64,000 nucleotides of DNA from Candidatus Nitrosocosmicus agrestis (GCF_008389435.1 NZ_VUYS01000015.1:1-64000), one strand, 5' to 3'; positions 30,001 to 40,032 are shown, numbered from the stretch's first letter. Notes: generated by a model from the sequence alone, not told the origin. Translations and numbers: made by a program.

Positions 30001-30556
30001 ACGATTTTTTCAAATACGACTCTAGATTCTAAACAAGGTAAAAAACAAGCTACTCCGATATACGGATTGGTCCTGAGTCATATTTTATCCATCAGATAAG
30101 ACATCTTATTTGATCACCTAGTAACGGACAGGATTCTTAATGTTCTTGGTATAAGTAGCACGGATATGCGTATAAATGCAATAGAAGCCCTGGTTCCCCA
30201 GAGCATCAATTCCAAATATGCTAATGGTCCAAATAGCCGGAAAGGAGGTTAACTTAGAATTCATGTCGGAATCTATTCAGTCAAATGATGCAATGTATTC
30301 TTCGGCTAATGATTTGTTAAAATATCTATCAGTAAATATCAGATCATTAAATCTGAAAATTAGCGACTATATACAGGTTACTCATTCGATAAGATATCCA
30401 CTCAGCCAATAATCTGATAATGAGGTTCTGCAAGATTATATAGGACTAAGTTGGACTGTATTAACTAATTTCGGTGGGAAAGTGACTGGGCATACTGGAT
30501 CAATAAAAGGGTATAAAAGCATACAGGATTCAACCCGAGTAAACAGACTGGTATAA
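30001..30556 (+). pseudogene. Remnant of a beta-lactamase-family serine hydrolase
   Basis: Same-strand fragments follow the class C beta-lactamase/PBP4-like order: IFSNTT, YGLVLSHILSI, VTDRILNVLGISSTDM, MYSSANDLLKYLSVNI, then YIGLSWTVLTNFGGKVTG and GHTGSIKGYKS. Internal stops occur at TAA 30097-30099 and 30410-30412, and frame changes near 30215. The N-terminal part with the catalytic SxxK is gone. The living relatives are exported peptidases or esterases. This copy is dead. Confidence 0.6.
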
Positions 30557-30862
30557 GGATATTGCGCAGTTTCACTTATGTCGATTTTTCAATACAAGAA
30601 ATGATAAACATGATAATTCCATTTTTACTTGATTAGGGGAACTGTACTTACTCGCCTTTACTCTAGGTAGATATAGATAATCAAAATTTTTATGAAAACC
30701 AGGTCTCTCTTAGAGTTACAAAATCTTGCGATAAAGGTATGATTAATGTGAATGAATATGAAACAGTATTTTGGAATAAATATTTATCAGTAATTTTAAT
30801 CATAGTATATCTAGATACAATTTATGAGTCAAATGACCATTCATAAAAATTATATGTTATTT
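30557..30862. other. Spacer
   Basis: About 300 bases between the remnant and the convergent ABM gene. Nothing seen. Confidence 0.45.
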
Positions 30863-31177
30863 TTAATCATTTATATTGACATATGTTTTGATTAGTAGGG
30901 GCTTTGTCAATAGACTGCTTACAGTATCCCGGTCTTTGTGTGATTTCGGACTCTGATAATGTTTGTCAAAGGCTGTCTGATTAGACCACACTTCATCAAT
31001 TAAGAATTCGTTAGGATTTTCAATTGAATAATGTAAATCATAGGAAATGTTACCTTCTTCCTTTCTCGCAGGAATAACAAGTGAAACAAGTACATCCTTA
31101 AGCTGCAGTCTTGTTTCTTCTTTTGCCTCGAGAATTGCCAATACTCTTACTGGATAATTATCGGATTTATTCTGCAT
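30863..31177 (-). CDS. ABM-domain protein, second copy
   Basis: 104 residues from ATG 31177. It repeats the fold of the protein at 1398-1709: VRVLAILEAKEETRLQLKDVL, GNISYDLHYS, and LIDEVWSNQTAFDKHYQSP, ending in a short LIKTYVNI strand. The two differ in most positions outside the core (compare NPPRKRDGN with IPARKEEGN), so they are old paralogues. It is a YgiN-like cytoplasmic monooxygenase or quinone-stress protein; substrate unknown. It stands alone. Confidence 0.8.
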   Translation of the reverse strand: MQNKSDNYPVRVLAILEAKEETRLQLKDVLVSLVIPARKEEGNISYDLHYSIENPNEFLIDEVWSNQTAFDKHYQSPKSHKDRDTVSSLLTKPLLIKTYVNIND

Positions 31178-31583
31178 TTCATATTATATCCAATTTTGAC
31201 AATAATAAGATTTACTGTAATTGATTATCTAGGAATCTCTAAAGATCAAATTTTATGATCTTTTCAGGTATCATAAATAACCTCCATTTGCACGATAATA
31301 CCATGCAAAATAAAAGTAAAAAAAAACAAATCGAATTAACTTGAAAATAAGAATCAAATACCAAAAAATACTTCAATCGATAAATGAAGGAATTTCAAAA
31401 CAAGGTAGATGTATATATGTTAAAGATGAATATAATTGACTGTAATAATAAGGCCCGTTAAAATACAAATGAACTATAACACATCATAATAAATTAATTA
31501 ATGCTGAGTAGATCATGTCAAAAACTGAAAGATATTTTTGCAATTAGACAGAATTGCAAAAAACCAGATATACTATCAATTTT
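31178..31583. other. Spacer
   Basis: About 400 bases, with an A-rich run at 31316-31327. No gene seen. Confidence 0.5.
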
Positions 31584-31847
31584 CTATTTGAGCTTCGAAA
31601 TCTTATCAGCATATTTTTTGTACAATTGGTCAATAGATCTAATTCTCTGAGTATGTTTGCATTTCTTGGGATTACTAACGGAATACAAATAGCCTTTGCA
31701 TGTGCAAAACCAATGGTTATTATCTTTCAATCTATTAATTTTATAACGTTCTCCTGTAGTAACAGATTTTACATAATATACATCCTCCTTGTCGTCATAC
31801 TCAACGGATTTGGCAAAATTAGTGCGTTTTTCATTATTAGAATTCAT
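31584..31847 (-). CDS. SWIM zinc-finger protein
   Basis: 87 residues from ATG 31847. The SWIM motif CxC...CxH is complete: C48-T-C50, then C63-K-H65 within SNPKKCKHTQRI. A strand pair before it (VYYVKSVTTGERYKI) is usual for SWIM domains. SWIM fingers bind DNA or mediate protein contacts; in archaea they occur alone or with helicases and Rad51-like proteins. Basic tail (QLYKKYADKISKLK). No helicase neighbour here. The open frame on the other strand is an antisense shadow. Confidence 0.8.
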   Translation of the reverse strand: MNSNNEKRTNFAKSVEYDDKEDVYYVKSVTTGERYKINRLKDNNHWFCTCKGYLYSVSNPKKCKHTQRIRSIDQLYKKYADKISKLK

Positions 31848-32204
31848 TTTTCTAAAAAATCCTACTACTTTTATAAATACACAATACCCATATTAATTTA
31901 TTACAAACTCCATCTACAATTTTATATTATTGCACCATTAAAATAAAATATAAGAAAATAAAAAGACAAATATCAATCTAAAAAAGTTGATGCAGTTCTT
32001 GAATTATTGTAAATGGCGTATTATCTAATGATGAGTTGGTAAGTAGAATGGGCAATGATACCAATTCTTACATTAGATATTATTCCAAGATAAAATAACG
32101 AAACTATAATCTTATTTGTCTGCAGGTCATGATATCAAATTTGTTACACAAAGATGCGATTTATTAAATTATTATAGTACACTTGTAATCTGAATTAGTT
32201 CAAA
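31848..32204. other. Divergent promoter spacer
   Basis: About 360 bases between divergent genes; contains the TATA box listed next and nothing else recognised. Confidence 0.5.
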
Positions 32205-32216
32205 TTTATTATATAT
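32205..32216 (+). promoter_or_regulatory. TATA-like box
   Basis: TTTATTATATAT about 35 bases before ATG 32248. Confidence 0.4.
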
Positions 32217-32247
32217 CAAAGATTACGAACAAAAACACTGATCGTAA

Positions 32248-32643
32248 ATGGCAATCACCAAAGAAATTCTTCTTTATATTGGAGCATCAATAAGTACAGG
32301 TATAGCTGGGATCTTACACCTTATGTTTGTTCCCAGTTCGATCAATACGGGTATACAATATGTAACGCTTTTTTTGGTATCAGGTTTGGCGCAGATCTTC
32401 TGGATTTTGCCGATGGTAAGAAAATGGGGCAAGGTTTGGAATATTATTGGATTTGCAGGTACCACTGTTTTAGTAGGACTAACTGGTTATGTCGTTGTTG
32501 AATCAGCGAAGAATCCACAGGCAACACCACCCGGTGTAATGGAATTGGCAGTTGTAATAGAGATATTTCAAATATCATATGTAATAATTACTGCAATAAT
32601 TTTATTGAAGTATAACAAGAGTTTGAATACAAGAATGAAATAA
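32248..32643 (+). CDS. Four-helix membrane protein, unknown function
   Basis: 131 residues from ATG 32248. Four transmembrane helices at about 7-27, 37-55, 64-84 and 100-121, with short loops and a basic C-terminus (YNKSLNTRMK). One extracytoplasmic His (HLMFVP) and a Trp-rich second loop. No catalytic motif. It resembles the small DoxX-like or uncharacterised four-helix proteins often seen in Thaumarchaeota, but I cannot assign a family. Confidence 0.7.
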   Translation: MAITKEILLYIGASISTGIAGILHLMFVPSSINTGIQYVTLFLVSGLAQIFWILPMVRKWGKVWNIIGFAGTTVLVGLTGYVVVESAKNPQATPPGVMELAVVIEIFQISYVIITAIILLKYNKSLNTRMK

Positions 32644-33487
32644 CAAACGTTACAGGCCCATTAATTTACATCTGAAGTCTATTCGAACTAATAGTTTTCT
32701 CAAAGGCACATACAAGGACAGAAGAAAGCTGAAATACTATGGATAAACAGAGATTTTTTATTTTTTTGGAGATAATTTAAGCAATCTTCATGTTGGAACT
32801 ATTATATATTTATGATCAAAGCCCTAAAAAAAGACACACTTTGATGATTATGAATAATTTTATAGATAGTGTAAAATACCGCTGTGGTGGAAGATATCAT
32901 CCAATGGTTTTTTGATTCTATTTTTATCCTAATTAAATTCTTTATAGTATATTTTAACAGATATGTGTTGATAGTTAATTATAGTAAAGATTAATTGGGT
33001 TGCCTTTCAGTGTAATTTGACCTTGATGCGTACGGTCAAGTTGCTAAAGTGATACGATTTTGGATCTGTTAGAATCGAGTTAACTACATACAAGCAACGT
33101 AATTTAAACCAGATTACCGATAGATATTAACCAGGGCAAAGACAGCACTAAATTGGTATTTTGAGAGAAAGATTTTTAATGAATTTTTTATCGGCTTGTA
33201 CTACACCATACCAATCCTACCAATCCACATAGTCTTCCCATTTAACAGAAGTCGTCGGAGAAATCAAAATCTGGTACTAATATACTACACAAGATCGTAG
33301 TAACAACCTATAGGAATTAAGGAAATTAGAGTTGATTCTGACATCTTGTATCACGAAATTAAAGATATTAAATTATTTCATCAGTTGAAAATTTTTTAAC
33401 AGAAAAATGAATATATCTATACTATATCTATTTTTAACTTATTCTATTCTTTATGCTTGAGACTATCTCTGCGGTATGTGAGATTAT
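32644..33487. other. Long spacer, 0.8 kb
   Basis: No gene seen. A short inverted repeat TTGACC ... GGTCAA lies around 33018-33044. Too weak to assign. Confidence 0.45.
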
Positions 33488-33652
33488 CTAATCAACGCCT
33501 TGATTTCCGCCGCAGGCACAAAAATTAAATTCATCTATTCGAGAATTACAAAAAGGACAGACGCCAATCCCGTCATAATCAACTTCTGCAGCATTTTTAC
33601 CATAGAGCACAAAGTGATCATTTAGTTCGTCAGTTATTTCTTTAATGCTCAT
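33488..33652 (-). CDS. Small zinc-binding protein
   Basis: 54 residues from ATG 33652, shorter than the longest frame because a TATA-like AAATATTAAAG sits just upstream on the minus strand. Helical first half (MSIKEITDELNDHFVLYG) and a zinc knuckle C32-PF-C35, C45-A-C47 (VCPFCNSRI, NFCACGG). Single compact zinc site, cytoplasmic. Role unknown; such peptides often bind nucleic acid. Confidence 0.55.
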   Translation of the reverse strand: MSIKEITDELNDHFVLYGKNAAEVDYDGIGVCPFCNSRIDEFNFCACGGNQGVD

Positions 33653-34162
33653 GGAATATCTATTGTATAACAATCTTTAATATTTTACTTTTTTGAACAA
33701 TAAGAACATGCTTCTGACATATTAGTTGTAATTTTTATCAGTATGATACACGTTTTATGTAAAATAAATATAAAATCATTTTGTCAATTAGAAAATAAAT
33801 CATAAATAATTATTTAAAATGGAGAATGACCCTAGTGGCATAAATTTTATGATCTAAAATCCTAAATTCAAATTTAATCAAATATTAAATCAAATGGATC
33901 TTTTTAAAAACTATTACCTTACTAATGTTGCCAACAATGACAAGAATACTCACTAGTTTAAATTCAATTAGGATAATTCAGTCTGAGCGACAGGAGAATT
34001 ACAACGAAGATTACATATGATCAACTTTTCCCTCTACCCCCTAAATAGATTTTATTCAGACTAGTAGTAAAGGATATATTTTTTCAATATCGTAATAGAA
34101 TTCAAAATAAATCTATTAGGATAGATAGAAGACTAATTGTGATGTGGTTTACACATTTTGCA
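33653..34162. other. Spacer
   Basis: About 510 bases, AT-rich, with promoter-like words for the zinc protein. No gene seen. Confidence 0.5.
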
Positions 34163-34954
34163 TTAATTGTGCCCTTCAAGCACATCTTTAGCAAGATTAT
34201 ACTCAAATTCGCCTAGTAAATTTGAGTGACAACTTTGACTATGTCCAAGGCTAGAAGAATACTTTAATGATTCTACGCTGGATAGTGAAACCATACCATC
34301 ATTAGGTTTTGAAAGTTTATTGTACCCTTCTAGTTGCATAGGAGAAAAAAGGGATAAATCACAATTTCCTCTGGCGGGATTCCAATCACCCGCTATAGTA
34401 TAGTATTTGACATTAGGATTTTCTTTCACTTTAGTATCAGCAGCACCAGGTTTCAAATCATATACTGCAGGTGCACAGATGTCATTATTTTCTGCCAAGA
34501 GAGAACCAGCGTTAGGCGTTCCTATCATAATTAAATTTTCTACATCTTGTGTATTGTTGGCCAGATACACTCTAGCGTCTAATCCACCTTTACTGTGACC
34601 AACAATATTCACCTTGTTCTGATTAGTTTGATCTTTCACATTTGAAATTAGACTTGACAGTTCCTCCGCATGTTCAGCAGCAGAACCGCACTTATCATCA
34701 GATTGGTTAAAAGAAATTGAAAAGACAGGAATATGATCTTTTTTTAGCAGATCTTCCCATTTTTTCCACACATTAGCATCAGACAAATAACCATGAATTA
34801 AAACTACAGGCAAAGTTTCATTGACATTACCATTAACGATAGTAGTGGCTCGAACATAAAACTGATGAATAGTAGAACAAGCATATAGCCCTACTAGCGA
34901 AACTAAGAAGCAAAGCATTAGAGCAATATTATTCGAGGCATATTTATTTTGCAA
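34163..34954 (-). CDS. Secreted alpha/beta-hydrolase (lipase-like)
   Basis: 263 residues from TTG 34954. Leader at residues 8-33 (a Cys at 26 could allow lipid attachment). LPVVLIHGYLSDA is the oxyanion strand-turn, GHSKGG holds the nucleophile Ser121, Asp219 lies in KPNDGMVS, and the catalytic His is H238 or H243 in LGHSQSCHSNLL. The order and spacing match triacylglycerol lipase/PGAP1-like hydrolases. Four cysteines could form disulphides. It probably hydrolyses esters outside the membrane. Stands alone upstream of the TetR gene region. Confidence 0.85.
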   Translation of the reverse strand: MQNKYASNNIALMLCFLVSLVGLYACSTIHQFYVRATTIVNGNVNETLPVVLIHGYLSDANVWKKWEDLLKKDHIPVFSISFNQSDDKCGSAAEHAEELSSLISNVKDQTNQNKVNIVGHSKGGLDARVYLANNTQDVENLIMIGTPNAGSLLAENNDICAPAVYDLKPGAADTKVKENPNVKYYTIAGDWNPARGNCDLSLFSPMQLEGYNKLSKPNDGMVSLSSVESLKYSSSLGHSQSCHSNLLGEFEYNLAKDVLEGHN

Positions 34955-35319
34955 AGTAACATTAATGGTATGTAATACCTTAAATAACCACTACAAAAGC
35001 AGATTACACAGGAAGTTTAGTTTATAGTAAAATAACAGTGCAAATTCCCGAAATTAGGACAATCATTTTGATATCTAATAACAAAAATTACTACAACGTC
35101 CATTTGAAACACACATGGAATGAATTAAATTAGTCGTTAAAATATTCCACATTTGATAAAGATCTATTAAGGTGCAACTTTTGGTAAAATTACGACTAGT
35201 TTATTAGACAAAGTTAATCGCAAATAGATTGACAGATTACCAGTAACGCTTAGTCACCATTTTAATTGATGAAACATGATATGTCCCTAATATCACTAAA
35301 ATATATAATCAATAGATAC
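34955..35319. other. Spacer
   Basis: About 365 bases. No gene seen. Confidence 0.5.
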
Positions 35320-35925
35320 TTACAAAGGTTTTAGAAATAAAGATATAATATTTCTTACCTGTATCCAATACTTTCTACTGTCTAAATCCTTGGAGGAGTG
35401 CATTAATTTTTCAAAAGCAATTCCATTAAATAGCGCCAAAAGGACCTTGGCCATTTCCTCAGTATTTTCATCATCAATTTTTAATAATTCGTTTTGGACA
35501 GCTTCATCAAGTACTTTCTTTATTGAATGAGCTACTTTATCACTGCAAATAATTAATTCATTTTTTATTTTGTCGCTTCTCCTTGAAGCACACCACATCT
35601 CAAACAAAAATCCATAAAATTCAGGGTATTCCCTAAAGCTGTGTATACAGTCATTGATAATATTATCAGCAATTTCTTCTTCAGTATTTCCACGAATGTC
35701 TTTTATAGTAGATTGAATAATTTTTTCCGAGCTATAAGCCAATACTTTGCTTACCAAATCCTCTTTATTTGAAAAATAATAGTGTATTATACCCCGACTG
35801 ACCCCAGCTGCGGCTGCTATGGATGCAATAGTGGTATTTTCATATCCATTCTTGGCGAGAACCTGCATTGCGTTATTTAAAATTTCATTTATCTTTTGTT
35901 CTTTGGTTTCACTCACTATACCCAT
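35320..35925 (-). CDS. TetR/AcrR-family repressor
   Basis: 201 residues from ATG 35925 (GTG 35916 is also possible, and is better placed relative to the TATA box). The N-terminal HTH is textbook: ILNNAMQVLAKNGYENTTIA, then AAAGVSRGIIHYYFSNKEDL. The remaining 140 residues are the helical ligand-binding and dimer domain, including a YGFLFEMWCASRR helix. TetR proteins release DNA on binding a small hydrophobic ligand. It is divergent from the FAD oxidoreductase, and two matching operator sequences lie in the 78-base gap, so it very likely represses that gene and itself. Confidence 0.9.
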   Translation of the reverse strand: MGIVSETKEQKINEILNNAMQVLAKNGYENTTIASIAAAAGVSRGIIHYYFSNKEDLVSKVLAYSSEKIIQSTIKDIRGNTEEEIADNIINDCIHSFREYPEFYGFLFEMWCASRRSDKIKNELIICSDKVAHSIKKVLDEAVQNELLKIDDENTEEMAKVLLALFNGIAFEKLMHSSKDLDSRKYWIQVRNIISLFLKPL

Positions 35926-35936
35926 ATAATTTACAT

Positions 35937-35946
35937 GTTTTATATG
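35937..35946 (-). promoter_or_regulatory. TATA box of the tetR gene
   Basis: CATATAAAAC with upstream AAAG on the minus strand. Its distance favours transcription starting at about 35916, the alternative GTG start. Confidence 0.5.
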
Positions 35947-35951
35947 CTTTA

Positions 35952-35967
35952 GGTTGGATAACCAACC
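35952..35967. promoter_or_regulatory. TetR operator O1
   Basis: GGTTGGATAACCAACC: arms GGTTGG and CCAACC are exact reverse complements around ATAA. It lies directly upstream of the tetR TATA box, where a bound dimer would block TFB/TBP. Confidence 0.7.
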
Positions 35968-35971
35968 AAAC

Positions 35972-35983
35972 ATTAAATAATTA
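35972..35983 (+). promoter_or_regulatory. TATA box of the FAD-oxidoreductase gene
   Basis: ATTAAATAATTA, centred about 27 bases before ATG 36004, so the transcript should be leaderless. It lies between the two operators. Confidence 0.55.
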
Positions 35984-35998
35984 CTTGGTTCCTAATAA

Positions 35999-36013
35999 GT
36001 TGGATGACTAACC
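35999..36013. promoter_or_regulatory. TetR operator O2, overlapping the start codon
   Basis: GTTGGATGACTAACC repeats GTTGGATAACCAACC of O1 with two changes, and is 46 bases from it. It covers the predicted transcription and translation start of the oxidoreductase. Confidence 0.6.
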
Positions 36014-37395
36014 AAATGTCCAATATACCAACCAAAATATATAGAGAAAATACAAAGGAGATAGCTATAATAGGTGGTGGCCTGGCTGGTCTAACCGCTG
36101 CGGTCTACTTGGCTCGAGATGGGAAAAATGTTACAGTTATAGAGAAATCCAGTAAAGCTGGTGGAAGAGCTAGAACAACGATAAAAGATAAATTCTATTT
36201 TAATCAAGGGCCTCATGCACTGTATGCCAACGGAATAGGTCCAAAGGTTTTGGACGAATTAAATATAAAATATACTGGTAAGAAGGTTGATTCTACCAAA
36301 TACTACATAACAAAAAAGGGAAAACTTTACAAATTGCCTACAAAACTAAACGAGATTCTAACAACAAAGTTATTAAATGGATGGGGTAGTAAGGTTGAGG
36401 TCTTACACTTTTTTATCAAATTAAACAAAATGAAACTTGACCAGTTATACTCGTTAAGTTTTCAAGAATGGTTGGATTTAAATTTTAAAAATCCTGATTC
36501 TAAAGATTTTGTAAAAATGTTAGGCAGAATTGCCACATATACTTACAATGCAGAAAATTTGAGTGCAAGGTTGGCATTGTATCAAGTAAAAACAGCCGTG
36601 ACCGGAAGTGTGGTGTATTTAGACGAAGGATGGCAGACGCTAATAGATCAACTTGTAGAAATCGGAAAAAGAAATGGAGTAAAGTATGTGCATGGCAAAG
36701 GTGTGGTAACACTCCAGCAGGATTATGCCCATGACAAAAAAAACCCTCAACAGATATGGAAGATTAGTTTATCGGACAATACTACTTTATCATACCATAA
36801 TGTAATTATTGCCACTAATCCTTTTCATGTTTATAGTCTACTAAAGGACAACAAAAAAGTTAATAGCGAATTTCTTAAACAACTTGAAAATATTAACAGG
36901 CCGGCGAGAGTGGCAACACTAGATTTGGCATTGAGCAGTCTTCCCAATCCTGATGTCTATGGTGTTTATGGGATGGATACGCCTTTGTATATATCGTTGC
37001 ATTCTGCGTTTGCCAAATTATCGACTGATGGAAATGGAGTGTTATTTCATGCTATGAAATATCTTGATTCATCTATTGGGCCAAATCCGTTAGAGGATAA
37101 ATTGCAGTTGGAAAGTTTGCTGGATACAATTCAGCCAGGTTGGAGAAAAATGATCATAAGGCAACGTTTTTTACCCAGCATGATAGCTTCCAATACTGTT
37201 ATTAATTACAATAATAATGAAACGATGGAAAACAGACCTGATACAGAAGTACCAGGGGTAAACAATCTATACATTATAGGAGATTGGGTTGGACCAGATG
37301 GAATGTTAGCGGATGCAAGCTTTGCAAGTGCCAAAGCTGTTGCATTGAGTATTTTGAACAACAGAAAGGCAATTGAAATGCATACTATACAGTAA
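36004..37395 (+). CDS. FAD-dependent amine-oxidase/phytoene-desaturase-like oxidoreductase
   Basis: 463 residues from ATG 36004; ATG 36016 is an alternative. Dinucleotide-binding motif IAIIGGGLAGLTAAVYLARDG at about 20-40 is followed by VIEKSSKAGGRART, the pair typical of phytoene desaturase, protoporphyrinogen oxidase and amine oxidases. A C-terminal FAD motif, NNLYIIGDWVGPDGMLADAS, completes the fold. The middle substrate domain (residues 90-300) is diverged, so the substrate (a carotenoid-type lipid, porphyrin or amine) is open. It is controlled by the divergent TetR repressor through two operators. Confidence 0.85.
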   Translation: MTNQMSNIPTKIYRENTKEIAIIGGGLAGLTAAVYLARDGKNVTVIEKSSKAGGRARTTIKDKFYFNQGPHALYANGIGPKVLDELNIKYTGKKVDSTKYYITKKGKLYKLPTKLNEILTTKLLNGWGSKVEVLHFFIKLNKMKLDQLYSLSFQEWLDLNFKNPDSKDFVKMLGRIATYTYNAENLSARLALYQVKTAVTGSVVYLDEGWQTLIDQLVEIGKRNGVKYVHGKGVVTLQQDYAHDKKNPQQIWKISLSDNTTLSYHNVIIATNPFHVYSLLKDNKKVNSEFLKQLENINRPARVATLDLALSSLPNPDVYGVYGMDTPLYISLHSAFAKLSTDGNGVLFHAMKYLDSSIGPNPLEDKLQLESLLDTIQPGWRKMIIRQRFLPSMIASNTVINYNNNETMENRPDTEVPGVNNLYIIGDWVGPDGMLADASFASAKAVALSILNNRKAIEMHTIQ

Positions 37396-37559
37396 CAGTA
37401 ATAACAATAGTCATACAGGCAATTGGAGCATTAGTTTCCCCCAACTTTGTTATAGAATTATCAAAATGCTAAAAAATACCAAATTAATGTATATTAAAAT
37501 CACAGTTTGTAGTGTCTAAACTATGATAAGTATCATGTTGATTATGAATTATAATAAAA

Positions 37560-37833
37560 ATGAGTAACCTACTAAGAATCAAAAAGTCGGCATATTTGGA
37601 ATCATGTTCATTGTTGCAGCATTAGTTGGATCAATAATAGCCATTTCTGGTGTTAATAATGCAGTATTTGCAACAAAAAAGAAATCAAAAACTCTCTTCA
37701 AGACATTACTCAAGAAAGCCTTACAGACGAGAGTGCAGAATGTTTTTCAAATAACAATACACTAGCATCATGTAACAACCTTGCACCGTCATTTAACCTG
37801 AATGATGGCAACAATGCAGCAGGTCAGCAATAA
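37560..37833 (+). CDS. Small secreted protein of the GNNAA-Q tail family, frameshifted twice
   Basis: The frames join into one protein of about 91 residues if one A is added to the A5 run 37581-37585 and one to the A6 run 37675-37680: start MSNLLRIKKVGIFGIMFIVA, signal peptide ending near VFA, then NSLQDITQESLTDESAECF, two cysteines, and the tail CNNLAPSFNLNDGNNAAGQQ. The tail is shared with 6403-6660 and 60968-61411. Both fixes are single-base additions to A runs, so the gene may be intact in the cell. Unknown function. Confidence 0.6.
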
Positions 37834-38163
37834 ATTCATCATTTTTTTCCGTTTAATTTAATGTTATTTTATATCAAAGTTTTCTAGTTTTTCTGTTCTA
37901 ATTCTAAATATCACACCCTTTCATATTTTATAAATTAGTAAACATCATTGTTATAAAAGATATTACGCAGGTTGAGCGCCAGAGTAATTGGATCAAGAAT
38001 GAATAGGGCACATATATGATTTATCGAACCTCACAACAGCAAAGGTATGTTTTGAACTTACCAAAACTGTACAAATTCTAGGAAGAAATGATTACTCGTT
38101 AAAGATAATAGTATTCTATAAGAAAACAAAACAACTCATTATCGTAGCCAATTTTTAATTACC
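37834..38163. other. Spacer
   Basis: 330 bases, AT-rich; no gene seen. Confidence 0.5.
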
Positions 38164-38896
38164 GTGCTTCTCTTCATAATTAACAAAAGCCTTTTTTACT
38201 TGACAAGATTAAGCACTGAGGATAAATCATATATAATCACCGTAATAATCATTGCAATCCCACTCCTGCTATCCGCATTTAATTCAACCCCTATTCTTTC
38301 ATCTACTGTAAGTGCACAATCTAGCAATACGAACTTCACCGCTTCTACTATTACCACAGAAGATATAGTAAATACATCAAAGTCTGGAGAGAAACTTGTG
38401 CTAAGAGGAATAGTTTCTTCAGAGGACTTTGATCGCGCCACATTAAAACCTGGAGATAATCCTCATGGAGCAGCAATCTTACCAAATAATCCCGATGGGT
38501 CTGTATATACAGGGATTTTGACATTTAGCGCATCAAAACCAGTAGAGGTTGGAATTAGCCACAGACTTTATTGATAATGACACCTTTTTTAATATAGACA
38601 CAAAGGAACTTGGTAATCTTTATGCAGGATATCACAAAGACAAAGATGAAAGAGGAACGCCTGGCGAAATTAGTGTTGCTTCAGTAATTGTGCCAACCTA
38701 TGGAACTCATGTACCATATTTCTCAGCTTCTATTCCATTTGTGGGTGATTCAGTGTGGCTTAGGATTCCTGATGGAGAACCATTCATTGCAGTATATGAA
38801 GTATCTGCAGATATCATTCAACCAGTTGGCGTAGTTGATTTAGACAGCATTACAAACACATCAAGTTACAATAGTACGATTGACCGTCTCAAATAG
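38164..38896 (+). CDS. Secreted protein split by a frameshift
   Basis: First half from GTG 38164: export segment around residues 20-50 ending near TVSAQ, Thr/Ser-rich linker, then KLVLRGIVSSEDFDRATLKPGD and DGSVYTGILTFSAS. The second half continues in another frame from about 38565: IDNDTFFNIDTKELGNLYAGY, GTPGEISVASVIVPTYGTHVP, WLRIPDGEPFIAVYEVSA. Removing one T from TTT at 38567-38569 joins them at HRLIDND, giving about 243 residues. Beta-rich exported protein. Family not recognised. The overlap of the two frames argues for one gene, not two. Confidence 0.6.
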
Positions 38897-39304
38897 AACT
38901 TAGAAATGAGCCAACGAAGAAACAACCAACTACATTTAAGTAATCTTCGAAAGACCTGATTCTAAATTTAATTTTCAACAACCCCTTCTTTTCCTTTTTG
39001 TTTGACTTACTATATCCCATCTTACAGAATAAATCAGAAACAGATTCATTTTCTACCGATCCAATCCAAGGAGGATATGGTTTCATTTGACAAAGTATGA
39101 AAAGCAAGTGGATTTGGTTTTTTATCCGCTCAAATTTCACTAGCAGAAACAAAATTGTTTAGGTTCCACTAATCATAATACTATTAACATATATAGTATC
39201 ATTTAGTATTGGTTCCGAAGACACGATTTAAGGATCAATTCAATTACAGCAAAAAAACAAAGTTACTAAAATAAATGACAAATTACTTTCAGTGTCTTAT
39301 CAAG
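38897..39304. other. Spacer
   Basis: About 400 bases with an antisense frame that I consider chance. Nothing else seen. Confidence 0.45.
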
Positions 39305-39835
39305 TCAAAGCGGAGCAAAACAATTTGAGTCATATGCCATGGATCCAACAAGGCATAATCTACAATTCTCTGTTAGATTGTTAAATACAGACTTTCTATT
39401 CCTAATTGCAACAGGATTGATAAACAAATAATATTCATTAATTAGATTTTCTTTAATCAAAAAAGGATCGAATAATGTACCTTAATAAATTACGATATCA
39501 TTACTACAATTATATTCGTGGCTCTATAACTTGGTATTTTCTTCCTTTGAATCCCTTGTGGTTATTTCATTACTTGATCATTAATTTTTCAAATGCCTTG
39601 GTAATAACAACTTTTGGTGTTTCTATCTTTTCATAGCAAAAACATAATCGGATCATCAGACTTTATCACGACACTAATTCCAATGAATGATGAATTCATT
39701 AGCAATTTTTCTTCCCAGAAGAATGATATCCACTGATTAGCGTAAACTGTTTAGGGATTCCGAGTTTTTTATCCCATTTTCAGAATAATTACTCTATTTC
39801 ATTGCTTTGTCCTGCTATCGACCTTGCACAAGATT
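39305..39835 (-). pseudogene. Decayed dihydrofolate-reductase-family (RibD C-terminal-like) gene
   Basis: Minus-strand fragments line up in order with the intact protein at 52764-53360: SIAGQSNEIE (compare CIAGPNNEMDW), SFFWEEKL near the DTVLLGRKM region, and an excellent C-terminal match NEYYLFINPVAIRNRKSVFN with NNLTE and LVGSMAYDSN. Many stops and frame changes lie between. Length of the locus equals the intact gene, so it decayed in place after duplication or transfer. No product is possible. Confidence 0.7.
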
Positions 39836-40001
39836 TGTACCTATGGTTTCAATTTTCATAGCATATTTGCTTTCATTCATATATCACTTTTTTCTAATTC
39901 ACGTAAGATTGCTTTTTTCCTGTCAGTGACTTTACCTGATTTATACCCAGTATATCTATACTATCAAATTAAGGATTTTAGAAAACCTCTTAATTTGCGA
40001 T

Positions 40002-40010
40002 GTTTATATC
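40002..40010 (+). promoter_or_regulatory. TATA box
   Basis: GTTTATATC about 27 bases before ATG 40033, supporting that start and a leaderless transcript. Confidence 0.5.
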
Positions 40011-40032
40011 CTTTGTTTGCAAATCATTTTTT

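Noticed and set aside
31554-31946. 130-codon plus-strand frame
   Set aside because: Lies antisense over the SWIM zinc-finger gene and is hydrophobic by codon mirror effect.
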